DNA of 64,000 nucleotides from SIG440 sp045648175. Lineage in GTDB: Bacteria; Bacillota; Clostridia; Monoglobales; Monoglobaceae. Location of the stretch: assembly GCA_045648175.1 (NCBI GenBank), contig JAZRNN010000030.1, forward strand, positions 15,404-79,403, read 5' to 3'. The notes under the pieces were generated by a model. It was given only the letters and a program-made list of their open reading frames with translations. It searched no databases and was not told the DNA's origin. Below, piece after piece: positions 8,371 through 16,369 of this stretch. Every line of letters begins with the position of its first letter. Position 1 is the first letter of the stretch. Position numbers and translations under genes: made by a program.

Positions 8371-9570
8371 CTACCTGAACTCATTTACGGATTTATATTT
8401 TGCATGATACTCCTCAAAAGTTATGCCTTCTTCATATATTATCTTTGCGGCATCAACGCCAACAAACCGATAATGCCACGGCTCATATGCATATCCTGTA
8501 ATCCATTCTTTACCTCTTGGATATCTTAAAATATATCCATACTCGTGTGCGTGTTTTTGCAACCACTTAAATTCAGCTGTGTATTCAAACGAAGTTTTTG
8601 TGGAGCCTATATCAATTGCCAAACCTGTCTGGTGTTCAGAATGGCTTGCTCTTGCCGAATAATTGTCGGCATAAACTTTTCCTGATGCTCTCACTTTGTT
8701 ATTATATAAATTTCTCTGATAGTCTTCTGTTCTGTATGCCGAAACAACCATCATAGAAAGACCTTCTTTTTTTGCAGCATCCCACATCTGCATATACTTT
8801 TCATAAGCTACGCCTGCAAGCAAATACTGTTTTCCATCATTTAGAGTATGTTTTTTATTCATATTAACAAGGTTATACTGATTAAACTGTGCCGGCAGTT
8901 GATTATATTTGTTAACCAAAACCAAAAGCTCATAAGGATGTTCAATCGTCGTTATTTTTTCATAAAAAGGATAATCCAACCCAAGGTTTACCCTGAAAAT
9001 AACATCCTGAACACTGTAATCAGGATATTTCCCATGATAATCTTTGTATCTTTTAAATCTTTCAGGGTAAAAATTACTATTTTTTGCAAGGTCCAAGACA
9101 TCTTTTATAATTTTGTGATACTCATTAATGATAAGTTGTTTTTCTATGTTTAATTGGTGATTATGATAGAAAATTCTATCCGGACATAAAGCAGCTGCTA
9201 TCATATCTACAGATATGTATGTTTCATTATTTATTTTAAAAGACGTATTTCCAAAAGTTTTTTCTTTTCCGTTAACAGTAATCGTTTTATCTCCAATAAT
9301 GTGAGTTATTGTATCTCCATCCCGCGTCAAAACCAAAATTTTATCGTCACGATTTCTGTAAAAAACATTAGCTTCGATTATTTCAAAAACTTTTCTAATA
9401 GGAAGATAGTGTTTATTATTGCAGATAACCGATGTATACCCTGTCCCAACTCCGTTAATGTTAATCACAAAGCCGCTTTGAACATCAATATCTTGACTGG
9501 TTGCTTTAACGCAAGTTAGAGATATAATAAAAACAACACACACTAAAATTATTGCTGACATTTTTTTCAT
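8371..9570 (-). CDS. Secreted VanY-type D-alanyl-D-alanine carboxypeptidase with stalk domain
   Basis: 399 residues. A signal peptide (MKKMSAIILVCVVFIISLT) is followed by a copper-amine-oxidase-N-like stalk domain (about 20-120, with LPIRKVFE and YISVDMIAAAL) used by Clostridia to hold enzymes at the cell wall, then a helical linker and the VanY/LAS peptidase domain. The metal and catalytic motifs SHSEHQTGLAIDI and EPWHYRF are intact, as is SAYRT. It should trim terminal D-Ala from peptidoglycan stems. No vanA/vanB partners are nearby, so this looks like a wall-maintenance enzyme rather than a resistance operon. The start at 9570 has GGAG 8 nt upstream. Confidence 0.93.
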   Translation of the reverse strand: MKKMSAIILVCVVFIISLTCVKATSQDIDVQSGFVININGVGTGYTSVICNNKHYLPIRKVFEIIEANVFYRNRDDKILVLTRDGDTITHIIGDKTITVNGKEKTFGNTSFKINNETYISVDMIAAALCPDRIFYHNHQLNIEKQLIINEYHKIIKDVLDLAKNSNFYPERFKRYKDYHGKYPDYSVQDVIFRVNLGLDYPFYEKITTIEHPYELLVLVNKYNQLPAQFNQYNLVNMNKKHTLNDGKQYLLAGVAYEKYMQMWDAAKKEGLSMMVVSAYRTEDYQRNLYNNKVRASGKVYADNYSARASHSEHQTGLAIDIGSTKTSFEYTAEFKWLQKHAHEYGYILRYPRGKEWITGYAYEPWHYRFVGVDAAKIIYEEGITFEEYHAKYKSVNEFR

Positions 9571-9604
9571 AAGCTTTTCTCCATCGTTTATTATTTTCCA
9601 ATGT

Positions 9605-10492
9605 TTAATCATGCTTTGTTAATTTGCCATTTTTATTTAAAAAAGTTATTACTCGTTTAGTGTTTTCTTCGCAGTACTCTATTTCGGAAGAATACATCCG
9701 TGCTATATCAATCATCTCTTCAAAACTTTCGCAATCAGCACAAATCACCCCCACTATCCAACAGCTTAAAAGAGCAAATCTAACGCCACTTTCAAAGTGG
9801 CGAAATATAAAGTAACAAGCAAGCTGTTCAAAGAAAATCTGCAAATCTTCTCTTTCAAATACAGCAAGACCCTCAGATTTTTTAAGTCTTTCAAGCTCAT
9901 TTTCCCAAGCTTTGTCAAGCCTTTCGAGAGACATATATAAATCATAAAGAAGTTTGTTTGAAAACTCAAATTTAACCCCATATTTCTCTGCAAGTTTTTT
10001 AAACCTCTCTAAAACAGAAACACTTCTGTCCTGTAAGATGTCAAAAACTTCTCTACGTTCCTTAAAAAAGACATCATTTTCTACCGACGTTGGCAAAGAT
10101 ATCGCAAACTTTTCTTCTTCGGCAAGTATTATCCTTGCCGCTTCTTCGCAGGCAAGCCCCAAGCCTGTTTCGGTAAAATCTTCATAAAAATTGCTGAATC
10201 TGGGGTGCTGATAACATATATCACATATTGCCTCTTCACCAAGCTCACATATGATATCACATAAGCCACTTTGATTAAAAAACGGGCAACGTTCCCCCTC
10301 ACCTAAAATAAAGTGTGGCTCCTCGCCCTCTATACTTGCTCTTAACCTTTCGGCGAACTCTCCATGGAGAGAATTGTATAAATCCATTGTGTCTTCATCA
10401 ATGTTAATTTCCCAGCCTATACAACAGCTGTGTTTACACATGCCTGCAATACATTTGAATTTTTGATAATAACTAGGGAATACTTCTGTCAT
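9605..10492 (-). CDS. FliB-like lysine N-methylase (cysteine-cluster family)
   Basis: 295 residues related to flagellin lysine-N-methylase FliB. The diagnostic cysteine patterns are present: FKCIAGMCKHSCCIGWEI at the N-terminus, then CPFFNQSGLCDI and CDICYQHPRF, probably binding a metal or Fe-S centre. FliB in Salmonella methylates flagellin lysines; no flagellar gene is in this window and the family is common in non-motile Clostridia, so the target is unknown. The start at 10492 (MTEVFPSYY) has GGGAG 8 nt upstream; the frame extends 19 codons further without a site. It precedes the carboxypeptidase by 34 nt. Confidence 0.85.
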   Translation of the reverse strand: MTEVFPSYYQKFKCIAGMCKHSCCIGWEINIDEDTMDLYNSLHGEFAERLRASIEGEEPHFILGEGERCPFFNQSGLCDIICELGEEAICDICYQHPRFSNFYEDFTETGLGLACEEAARIILAEEEKFAISLPTSVENDVFFKERREVFDILQDRSVSVLERFKKLAEKYGVKFEFSNKLLYDLYMSLERLDKAWENELERLKKSEGLAVFEREDLQIFFEQLACYFIFRHFESGVRFALLSCWIVGVICADCESFEEMIDIARMYSSEIEYCEENTKRVITFLNKNGKLTKHD

Positions 10493-10573
10493 AAAATTCT
10501 CTCCCAAAATATATGCTGTTTCTCTGCCACCGAAAGTCATTTTTGTCACAAAATTTCATATAAAAATAATTAT

Positions 10574-11206
10574 TTAGAGCTTCGACTCCCACAACGGTAT
10601 GTCTTTAAGCTTGCTCCAGACAAATTTGCCCATATTTAAACCACCCAGCTTGTTAAGGTGAATATGGTCAACTTGATAATCTCTGTTTTTCACTCTTGCA
10701 TAACCAAATCCCGATTCACAAAAAACATTTATTACAGGTACACAATTCAGTCTTGCAACCTGCTCGATTTTTTGCGCAAACTCAAATTGTGTAATTACTC
10801 TCTTTTCGTTTTCTGCTTCAGGTGGAAGGTGATTTCCGCCAATCATTATAATCACAACAATCTGAGCTTTTGTGTTTTCCTGCAAGTATCTCAGGCACTG
10901 GTTAAAGCATCCGCAAAATGATTCATCATCTGTATCATAAACATCACCTACAATCGCACCTTCGTTGGGCAGGACATCTATGGTGATAAGGTCAGCTTTT
11001 TCCTTGCCGTCATCCATATTCATAATCGCCTCTTTGGTGTTGCCTTTTCCGTACCCGTCGGGTGTCAGCGACCCACCCGGTATTCCTTTATTGACAACCT
11101 TTAATCCTGATAATTTTTCAACTACCGGCACAAATGTTCCTTGTTCTATGCTGGTCATAGATGTTCCGTACGCATACCAAAGTTTATTTTTCCAATGATT
11201 TTTCAT
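10574..11206 (-). CDS. SGNH/GDSL-family hydrolase
   Basis: 210 residues with the SGNH fold layout: the nucleophile Ser in YGTSMTS (block I, Thr replacing the usual Asp of GDS) and the catalytic Asp-His pair in DHIHLNKLG near the C-terminus; DVLPNEG and MIGGNHLPP occupy the positions of the middle blocks. No signal peptide is seen, so it is probably a cytoplasmic esterase or deacetylase. AAGGAG lies 11 nt before the ATG. The gene follows the broken metallohydrolase gene with a 49-nt gap. Substrate unknown. Confidence 0.8.
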   Translation of the reverse strand: MKNHWKNKLWYAYGTSMTSIEQGTFVPVVEKLSGLKVVNKGIPGGSLTPDGYGKGNTKEAIMNMDDGKEKADLITIDVLPNEGAIVGDVYDTDDESFCGCFNQCLRYLQENTKAQIVVIIMIGGNHLPPEAENEKRVITQFEFAQKIEQVARLNCVPVINVFCESGFGYARVKNRDYQVDHIHLNKLGGLNMGKFVWSKLKDIPLWESKL

Positions 11207-11255
11207 AATTCTTTTTCTCCTTATCTTTTAATAGTTATATACTTCTTCAACACTC

Positions 11256-11974
11256 TTATTTTTCCTCATCGCTTTCAATCATTTTATAATATTCCACTAT
11301 CCTTTTAGTAAGGAATATCTTCCATGCAGTTTTGTCTATATAAGGGTTAAATGTCTCGGTAATTTGACTTCCCTTTCCTACGGTATCGTTGTTGCCCACA
11401 TGGTTTCCAAGGAAAATATCAACCGGCTCGTCTATAAAGCTTTCAATAGCAGGAACGAACCTTTCTCTTATCTCGGTAGAAAGACCCTATCTGTCAAGAA
11501 AGGCTTTTGTATCCGGTGTATGTCCCGGTGCATCCTTGCACAGAATTTTTGTGTTACCCAACTCTATTACATCATTGTGCGATATTAAAACATCGGGTTC
11601 AAATGCCTCTTGATGTTCTGTACCAATTTCTTTTGCTCAGGTCAAATCTTCTGTACCATTTGCGTATGTTACATCCTCTTTGCCAATAAAAGTTTTTGCA
11701 CCGGTAAGCCCTACCAAAGCTTTTGTCGCAGCAAGATGGTCATAATGGCCGTAAGTAATTACTATGTACTTCATGTCCTTGATTCTAAAACCAAGCTCAC
11801 ATATATTGTTAATTATAAGATAAAGGCTTTGAGGATATCCGGGGTCAATAACAATAAGCCCCTCACCTGTATCTATCAAGTGCGTTGATGCAGGAACAGT
11901 TCCTACAAAATAGAGATTCCCAAAAATCTTAAAAGTTTTACATATCCTTCCCATGGATGAATTTAAATCGTCAT
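11256..11974 (-). pseudogene. Decayed metallo-beta-lactamase-fold hydrolase
   Basis: Clear remnants of an MBL-fold protein in one main frame: GNLYFVGTVPASTHLIDTG, LIVIDPGYP, then a degraded metal motif TYGHYDH where family members have THGHYDH. Lesions that can be seen are: loss of frame between the ATG that follows AGGAGG (11974) and the body of the gene (two probable 1-nt deletions), an in-frame TGA after EDLT, an in-frame TAG after KAFLDR, and an apparent internal deletion directly after GHTPD where family members carry a longer stretch. The remaining C-terminal part (GLSTEIRERF to IESDEEK) is still readable to a TAA at 11256. Too damaged to be functional; a member of the glyoxalase-II-like group is the likely ancestor. 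Confidence 0.88.
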
Positions 11975-12081
11975 AAATTTTTCCTCCTGATATATTTTAT
12001 TGAAAATTTTGAATAACATCGAAATTCTATCACAAATTCATAATAATTACAAGGTTTTATAATAATTTATTTCACTAAATC

Positions 12082-12108
12082 AGGCAACCCTCGCTAGGAG
12101 AGCTGCCT
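12082..12108 (-). terminator. Possible terminator downstream of the EF-G paralogue
   Basis: AGGCA/TGCCT closes an 11-bp imperfect stem 8 nt after the stop codon. The following tract is AT-rich but lacks a clean U-run, so termination is only suspected. Confidence 0.4.
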
Positions 12109-12115
12109 TAAACAA

Positions 12116-14176
12116 TTATTCCTTGCTTTCTGCAATTATTTTTTCAACCACATTGGGCGGTGCATCCTGATATCTTTCAAATTCAAATTCATAGCTGCCC
12201 TTTGCTTGTGTCATCGAGCGTAAATCAGATGAATATGAATGCATCATAGCCATAGGAACTTCACCTTCGATAAGGGTAATTCCGTCACCCTGAGGTGTCA
12301 TACCCAGCATCTGACCACGGCGTTTGTTGATATCACCGATTATGTCGCCTGTATAGCTGTCAGGGACATAAACCTTCAAATGACCGATAGGTTCAAGAAG
12401 AACGGGACTCGCCTGCTCCATACCGGCTTTAAATGCCAGAGATGCGGCTGTTTTAAACGCCATTTCTGATGAATCAACGGGGTGATATGAGCCGTCAACC
12501 AATGTTGCCTTAAGACCAACCATAGGATAACCTGCAAGAACACCCTGCTTCATACTTTCCTGAAGACCCTTTTCAACAGCGGGGAAGTAGTTTTTGGGGA
12601 CAGAGCCGCCAAACACCTTTTCTTCAAACAATAAGCCATCATCATATGGTTCAAATTCAATCCATACGTGGCCGTACTGACCATGTCCGCCTGACTGCTT
12701 TTTGTGCTTTCCTTCAACCTTAACCGCCTTGCGGATAGCCTCACGGTAAGCAACTTTTGGCTCGGTTAATGTAACATCAACCCCAAACTTATTTTTCAGT
12801 TTATTAATGAGAATATCAATGTGCTGGTCACCCATACCCTTGATAATCATTTGACGGGTTTCAGTATTATTTTCAAGAGCAAAGGTCTTGTCTTCATCCA
12901 TCAGTTTGTTTAAACCCTGGCTGATTTTATCTTCATCACCCTTAGCCTTAGGAACAACCGCCATTGATGTGTTAGGCTTTGAGAATTCAATACCGTCAAT
13001 CACTATACGGTCACTGATACTGCAAAGAGTATCACCTGTGTTTGTTTCTGACAGTTTTGTGACAGCTCCGATATCACCGGCATTCAGTTTTTCAACCTCA
13101 ATCTGCTTTTTACCCACAACCGCAAAAATCTTACCGACTCTTTCGTTTGTACCTGAAACAGAATTATATACAGTTGTATCAGGAGTCATAATACCCGAAT
13201 ACACTTTAAAATATGACAGCTTACCAACATATGGGTCAGCTACTGTTTTAAACACAAGTGCTGCCAACGGATCATTAACATCAACCTTACGTCTTGCTTC
13301 ACTGCCATCTTCTTTGTGTGCAATAAAGAAATCACCAGATGAATCGGGAGATGGGAAGTAAGCAACAATTGCATTCATAAGTGACGCAATTCCCAGCTTG
13401 TTAAACGCACTTCCGCAAAGAACAGGAACAATATCACCTGCCGCAACACCGGCACGCAAAGCCTCATATGTTTCAGCAAGAGTAAAGCTCTCGCCTGCAA
13501 AGTATCTGTCCATCAATTCTTCAGAGCTTTCAGCAACAGCCTCATTAATCATTTCACGAACAGGAGCAATATCTTCCTCCATACCTTCGGGGATTGGGGC
13601 TGTAACTGTCATATCGCCCATATATCTTCTTGCTTCACCTTCAACGACATTAACAAAGCCTGTAATCTTTTCGCCTTCACGGATAGGAACCTGAAGGGGA
13701 GCAATTTTCTTTCCGTATTTTTCTCGGAGCTGTTCAAGAACGCCGTAGTAATTAACACGTTCATCATCAACCTTATTGATAAATATCATTTTGGGAATTC
13801 CTGCATCCTCGGCATACTTCCACGCCTTTTCTGCACCGACAGTAAGACCTGACTTACCGCTGAGAACAATTATCGCCGCATCCGCAACCTTAATACTCTG
13901 CTGAACTTCGCCAACAAAGTCAAAGAATCCGGGGGTATCTATAATATTAAACTTTGTACCATTCCAGTCACAGGTAGCAACTGATGCACTAATCGAGAAT
14001 TTACGCTTGATTTCCTCGGGATCAAAGTCCATAACGGTGTTACCGTCCTGAGTCTTTCCCATTCTCTCGATAGAACCTGCTGTATTCAGAATAGCTTCTG
14101 CCAGCGATGTCTTTCCTGAGTTACCGTGTCCTAAAAGACAAAAGTTTTTGATTTTTGATGTTTCATACAATTTCAA
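12116..14176 (-). CDS. EF-G-like translation GTPase (EF-G paralogue)
   Basis: 686 residues with the five-domain EF-G layout. The G domain has an atypical P-loop GHGNSGKTSL, G3 in DTPGFFDF and G4 as NKVD; later conserved stretches include HKKQSGGHGQYGHVWIE (domain IV) and the domain V RRGQMLGM segment. These variations place it with the EF-G2-like paralogues common in Clostridia, not with the housekeeping fusA, which normally sits in the str operon. Its precise step (elongation, recycling or stress) is not known. The start is TTG at 14176, fixed by GGAGG 9 nt upstream. It is monocistronic from the promoter at 14245-14273. Confidence 0.9.
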   Translation of the reverse strand: MKLYETSKIKNFCLLGHGNSGKTSLAEAILNTAGSIERMGKTQDGNTVMDFDPEEIKRKFSISASVATCDWNGTKFNIIDTPGFFDFVGEVQQSIKVADAAIIVLSGKSGLTVGAEKAWKYAEDAGIPKMIFINKVDDERVNYYGVLEQLREKYGKKIAPLQVPIREGEKITGFVNVVEGEARRYMGDMTVTAPIPEGMEEDIAPVREMINEAVAESSEELMDRYFAGESFTLAETYEALRAGVAAGDIVPVLCGSAFNKLGIASLMNAIVAYFPSPDSSGDFFIAHKEDGSEARRKVDVNDPLAALVFKTVADPYVGKLSYFKVYSGIMTPDTTVYNSVSGTNERVGKIFAVVGKKQIEVEKLNAGDIGAVTKLSETNTGDTLCSISDRIVIDGIEFSKPNTSMAVVPKAKGDEDKISQGLNKLMDEDKTFALENNTETRQMIIKGMGDQHIDILINKLKNKFGVDVTLTEPKVAYREAIRKAVKVEGKHKKQSGGHGQYGHVWIEFEPYDDGLLFEEKVFGGSVPKNYFPAVEKGLQESMKQGVLAGYPMVGLKATLVDGSYHPVDSSEMAFKTAASLAFKAGMEQASPVLLEPIGHLKVYVPDSYTGDIIGDINKRRGQMLGMTPQGDGITLIEGEVPMAMMHSYSSDLRSMTQAKGSYEFEFERYQDAPPNVVEKIIAESKE

Positions 14177-14244
14177 TTTTCAACCCTCCTGAATGTAGTA
14201 ATTTATGTAACAAATCAGCTTTGCTGACTATTGTTAATAAAAAT

Positions 14245-14273
14245 ATTATACAACGTTTTTTCAAACTTTTCAA
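14245..14273 (-). promoter_or_regulatory. Sigma-A promoter of the EF-G paralogue
   Basis: Minus-strand TTGAAA (14268-14273), 17-bp spacer, TATAAT (14245-14250). The leader of about 60 nt contains a small hairpin TCAGC-ttt-GCTGA at 14215-14227. Confidence 0.85.
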
Positions 14274-14324
14274 CCAAAAACCACACAATATTTCACTTGC
14301 AAATTATGCAGTTTGCACAATTAT

Positions 14325-15137
14325 TTAAAGCTTTGCATTGAATGAGCATATCTTAGCGCCTTTTAAACATCCCAAATCATATATTCCGTCAAATTTATAT
14401 ATCCCGAATCTTTCTGCACCATCCACAGTAAACGTTTCAAGGCCATGCCATTTTTCATTCTCTTTTCGTGAAAAAAACACCTTATTTTCATTATACCAGC
14501 ACAGTGTTTCCACATCCCCGCCTTTCACATAAAGAGGACATTCGGCACACCTGCTGTGGCGACGTGTAAGGCTCTTTTTATCCAAAAAATCCGATGTGCT
14601 TATCAAATCCAGTCTGTCACCATCTTTGATACACAAATACTCATTTGTTGCAAATATATGGCTTATATTTCCTCCGTCACATATTTCCACCCCATCATTT
14701 GTGCATAAAGCTTCTTTTTTATTTATGTAATACACCTTTTTTTCGAACACAAAGGGCATTGCAACACATGAAATTTCATCTATTAAAGTCGACTCAGACA
14801 TACCATCTGCGATACATACTTTGTATAATCCTAAGCTATTTATATAATAAATCAAGGTTTTGCCTTGTTCACAATATATAAATATATTTTCAGGCTTTAC
14901 GCCCTTTGCCGCAATTCCTCTCCCCCAATGACCCTTATTGTTTATCATATACAGCAAATTTCCCTCTTTATCACTTGCTGCAATATGTATACATCCATCA
15001 ATCAAAGTTGCATCAAAATCATAGCACCAGGATAACAGCTGCTCTGAGAAATTTTCAAAACGACATATTAATTCATTTTGTTCGGCTATAAAAAAATACT
15101 TTTCACCACAGATAATATTCTTACAGATTTTTGCCAT
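14325..15137 (-). CDS. Uncharacterised protein, possibly beta-propeller-like
   Basis: 270 residues that I do not recognise. No signal peptide or membrane segment. The sequence is rich in short beta-type stretches at regular spacing (YFFIAEQNELIC, IHIAASDKEGNLLYMI, KTLIYYINSLGLYKV, KVYYINKKEAL, YLCIKDGDRLDLI, KVFFSRKENEKW), which suggests a propeller-like repeat, but no family motif is clear. A cluster CAECPL occurs near residue 205. The start at 15137 is set by GGAGG 9 nt upstream; a longer frame exists without a site. It is divergent from the cysteine-rich gene, with 100 nt between the starts, so the two may be linked. Confidence 0.7.
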   Translation of the reverse strand: MAKICKNIICGEKYFFIAEQNELICRFENFSEQLLSWCYDFDATLIDGCIHIAASDKEGNLLYMINNKGHWGRGIAAKGVKPENIFIYCEQGKTLIYYINSLGLYKVCIADGMSESTLIDEISCVAMPFVFEKKVYYINKKEALCTNDGVEICDGGNISHIFATNEYLCIKDGDRLDLISTSDFLDKKSLTRRHSRCAECPLYVKGGDVETLCWYNENKVFFSRKENEKWHGLETFTVDGAERFGIYKFDGIYDLGCLKGAKICSFNAKL

Positions 15138-15166
15138 TGTTTTACACCTCCGCATATATGTATATG

Positions 15167-15194
15167 AACGTTTTTTGCAATCTAGCATACAATA
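15167..15194 (+). promoter_or_regulatory. Sigma-K-like promoter candidate upstream of the cysteine-rich gene
   Basis: AAC (15167-15169), 16 bp, then CATACAATA (15186-15194), which fits the mother-cell sigma-K pattern AC-N16-CATANNNTA. No acceptable sigma-A pair was found in this 100-bp divergent region. The match rests on few bases and is an inference. Confidence 0.45.
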
Positions 15195-15237
15195 CATCAG
15201 GTCACAAAATTCTTTTTACAAATCAGGAGGTATTTAT

Positions 15238-16122
15238 ATGAGCGATAATTTTGAAGCATACAATGAAACCGCCGCTGTACAGGCAGATTGCTGTCTGGAG
15301 CAGGAAAACCGTACCGAACGCAGATGTGAGGATTTTGGAAACGGAGTTTGCATAAACACAAATCAGATATATGACTCTTGCAAGGACAGAGATTGCATTC
15401 GTGACCAGCGAGTTTATTTCACCAATTCAGGTCAGGAAATAATCGAGCGTGCAATCAATGCAAAACTCAAGAGTGCGGAAGTTATCTGGGTTTATACAAC
15501 AGTCGAGCCTGTTCCTTTTAACCGCGGATATTTTGCTGTGGATATGAAATTCTTTATCCGCGTGACTATTGAGGCTTTTCACGGTGTTTCTTGTCCTACC
15601 GAAGTTGAAGGCTTGGTTACCTATGATAAAAAGGTTATACTTTATGGTTCAGAAGGCAATGTAAAAATTTTTGAATCCGCTTTGTCCCAGGATTGTAATG
15701 ATGTATCAAAAATATGGCAGCGAAACAATCTGCCAAAAGCAGTTGTTGAGGTAGTTGACCCCATTGCGCTTTCTGCAAAACTGATAACACGCAACGACTG
15801 CTGTGAATGTGAATGTAACGACCATTATCTTGCTATCCCCGAAAACATCTGTAAATGCTTTGATGACGAACTTTACACAGGTGATGACGGCAAGATAGTT
15901 TTGGTATCGCTTGGACTTTTCAGCATTGTCCGTCTTGAACGAGCAACCCAGCTTCACGTTGATGCAATTGATTTTTGCATACCCTGTAAGGAATGTCCTA
16001 CAGCGACAGAAAACAACCCATGCGAGCTGTTTAATACAATCCGCTTCCCCTTTGACGAATTCTTCCCGCCTAAAAAAGCTGTCGAGGAATGTGACTGCGG
16101 ATGCGGTTGTAACTGCGACTGA
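15238..16122 (+). CDS. Cysteine-rich protein of unknown function, possible spore-coat component
   Basis: 294 residues, preceded by AGGAGG 8 nt before the ATG. The N-terminal third is acidic with scattered cysteines; the middle (VYFTNSGQEIIERAI, AEVIWVYTTVEPVPFNRGYF, VDMKFFIRVTIEAF) resembles hypothetical proteins seen across Clostridia; further on come CCECECND and a tail ECDCGCGCNC. No signal peptide or membrane span. A cysteine-rich cytoplasmic protein behind a sigma-K-like promoter would suit a cross-linked spore-coat role, but this is inference and no characterised family is claimed. It ends 7 nt before a strong terminator. Confidence 0.72.
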   Translation: MSDNFEAYNETAAVQADCCLEQENRTERRCEDFGNGVCINTNQIYDSCKDRDCIRDQRVYFTNSGQEIIERAINAKLKSAEVIWVYTTVEPVPFNRGYFAVDMKFFIRVTIEAFHGVSCPTEVEGLVTYDKKVILYGSEGNVKIFESALSQDCNDVSKIWQRNNLPKAVVEVVDPIALSAKLITRNDCCECECNDHYLAIPENICKCFDDELYTGDDGKIVLVSLGLFSIVRLERATQLHVDAIDFCIPCKECPTATENNPCELFNTIRFPFDEFFPPKKAVEECDCGCGCNCD

Positions 16123-16129
16123 TATGACA

Positions 16130-16164
16130 AAAGCACCTCAACGGTTAATCCGTTGAGGTGCTTT
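16130..16164. terminator. Strong terminator between the cysteine-rich gene and rubredoxin
   Basis: Perfect 15-bp stem (16130-16144 with 16150-16164), loop ttaat. The T-rich right flank serves the plus-strand gene and the A-rich left flank the convergent rubredoxin gene. Confidence 0.9.
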
Positions 16165-16193
16165 ATTAAGGGCAAGTTTACCATGCCCTCGGC

Positions 16194-16349
16194 TTACGCT
16201 TCTGAGAACTCTTCCTTACCTACTCCGCAAAGTGGACATTCAAAATCTTCGGGAAGGTCCTCAAACTTTGTTCCGGGTTCTATTCCTGCATCGGGAGCAC
16301 CGATTTCCTCGTCATATTCCCATCCGCATACATCGCATACATATTTCAT
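16194..16349 (-). CDS. Rubredoxin
   Basis: 51 residues, MKYVCDVCGWEYDEE at the start and FECPLCGVGKEEFSEA at the end. The two CxxCG pairs (CDVCG and CPLCG) are the four ligands of the single Fe site. Length is that of a minimal rubredoxin. AGGAGG precedes the ATG by 8 nt. It begins 20 nt after the flavodiiron gene on the same strand, so it is most likely the direct electron donor to that enzyme. Confidence 0.96.
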   Translation of the reverse strand: MKYVCDVCGWEYDEEIGAPDAGIEPGTKFEDLPEDFECPLCGVGKEEFSEA

Positions 16350-16369
16350 TTTTTATTCCTCCTTAATAT

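Noticed and set aside
8371..9570. Part of a vancomycin-resistance operon
   Set aside because: No vanH, vanA/B, vanX, vanS or vanR genes are nearby; a stalk-anchored VanY-type enzyme alone is common wall metabolism.
11256..11954. Stop-codon recoding (TGA as Trp or Sec, TAG as an amino acid) in the metallohydrolase gene
   Set aside because: TGA and TAG act as normal stops in neighbouring genes (hydE ends at TGA overlapping the next ATG; the TM1266-type gene ends at TAG), and this gene also has frame loss, a deletion and a mutated metal ligand.
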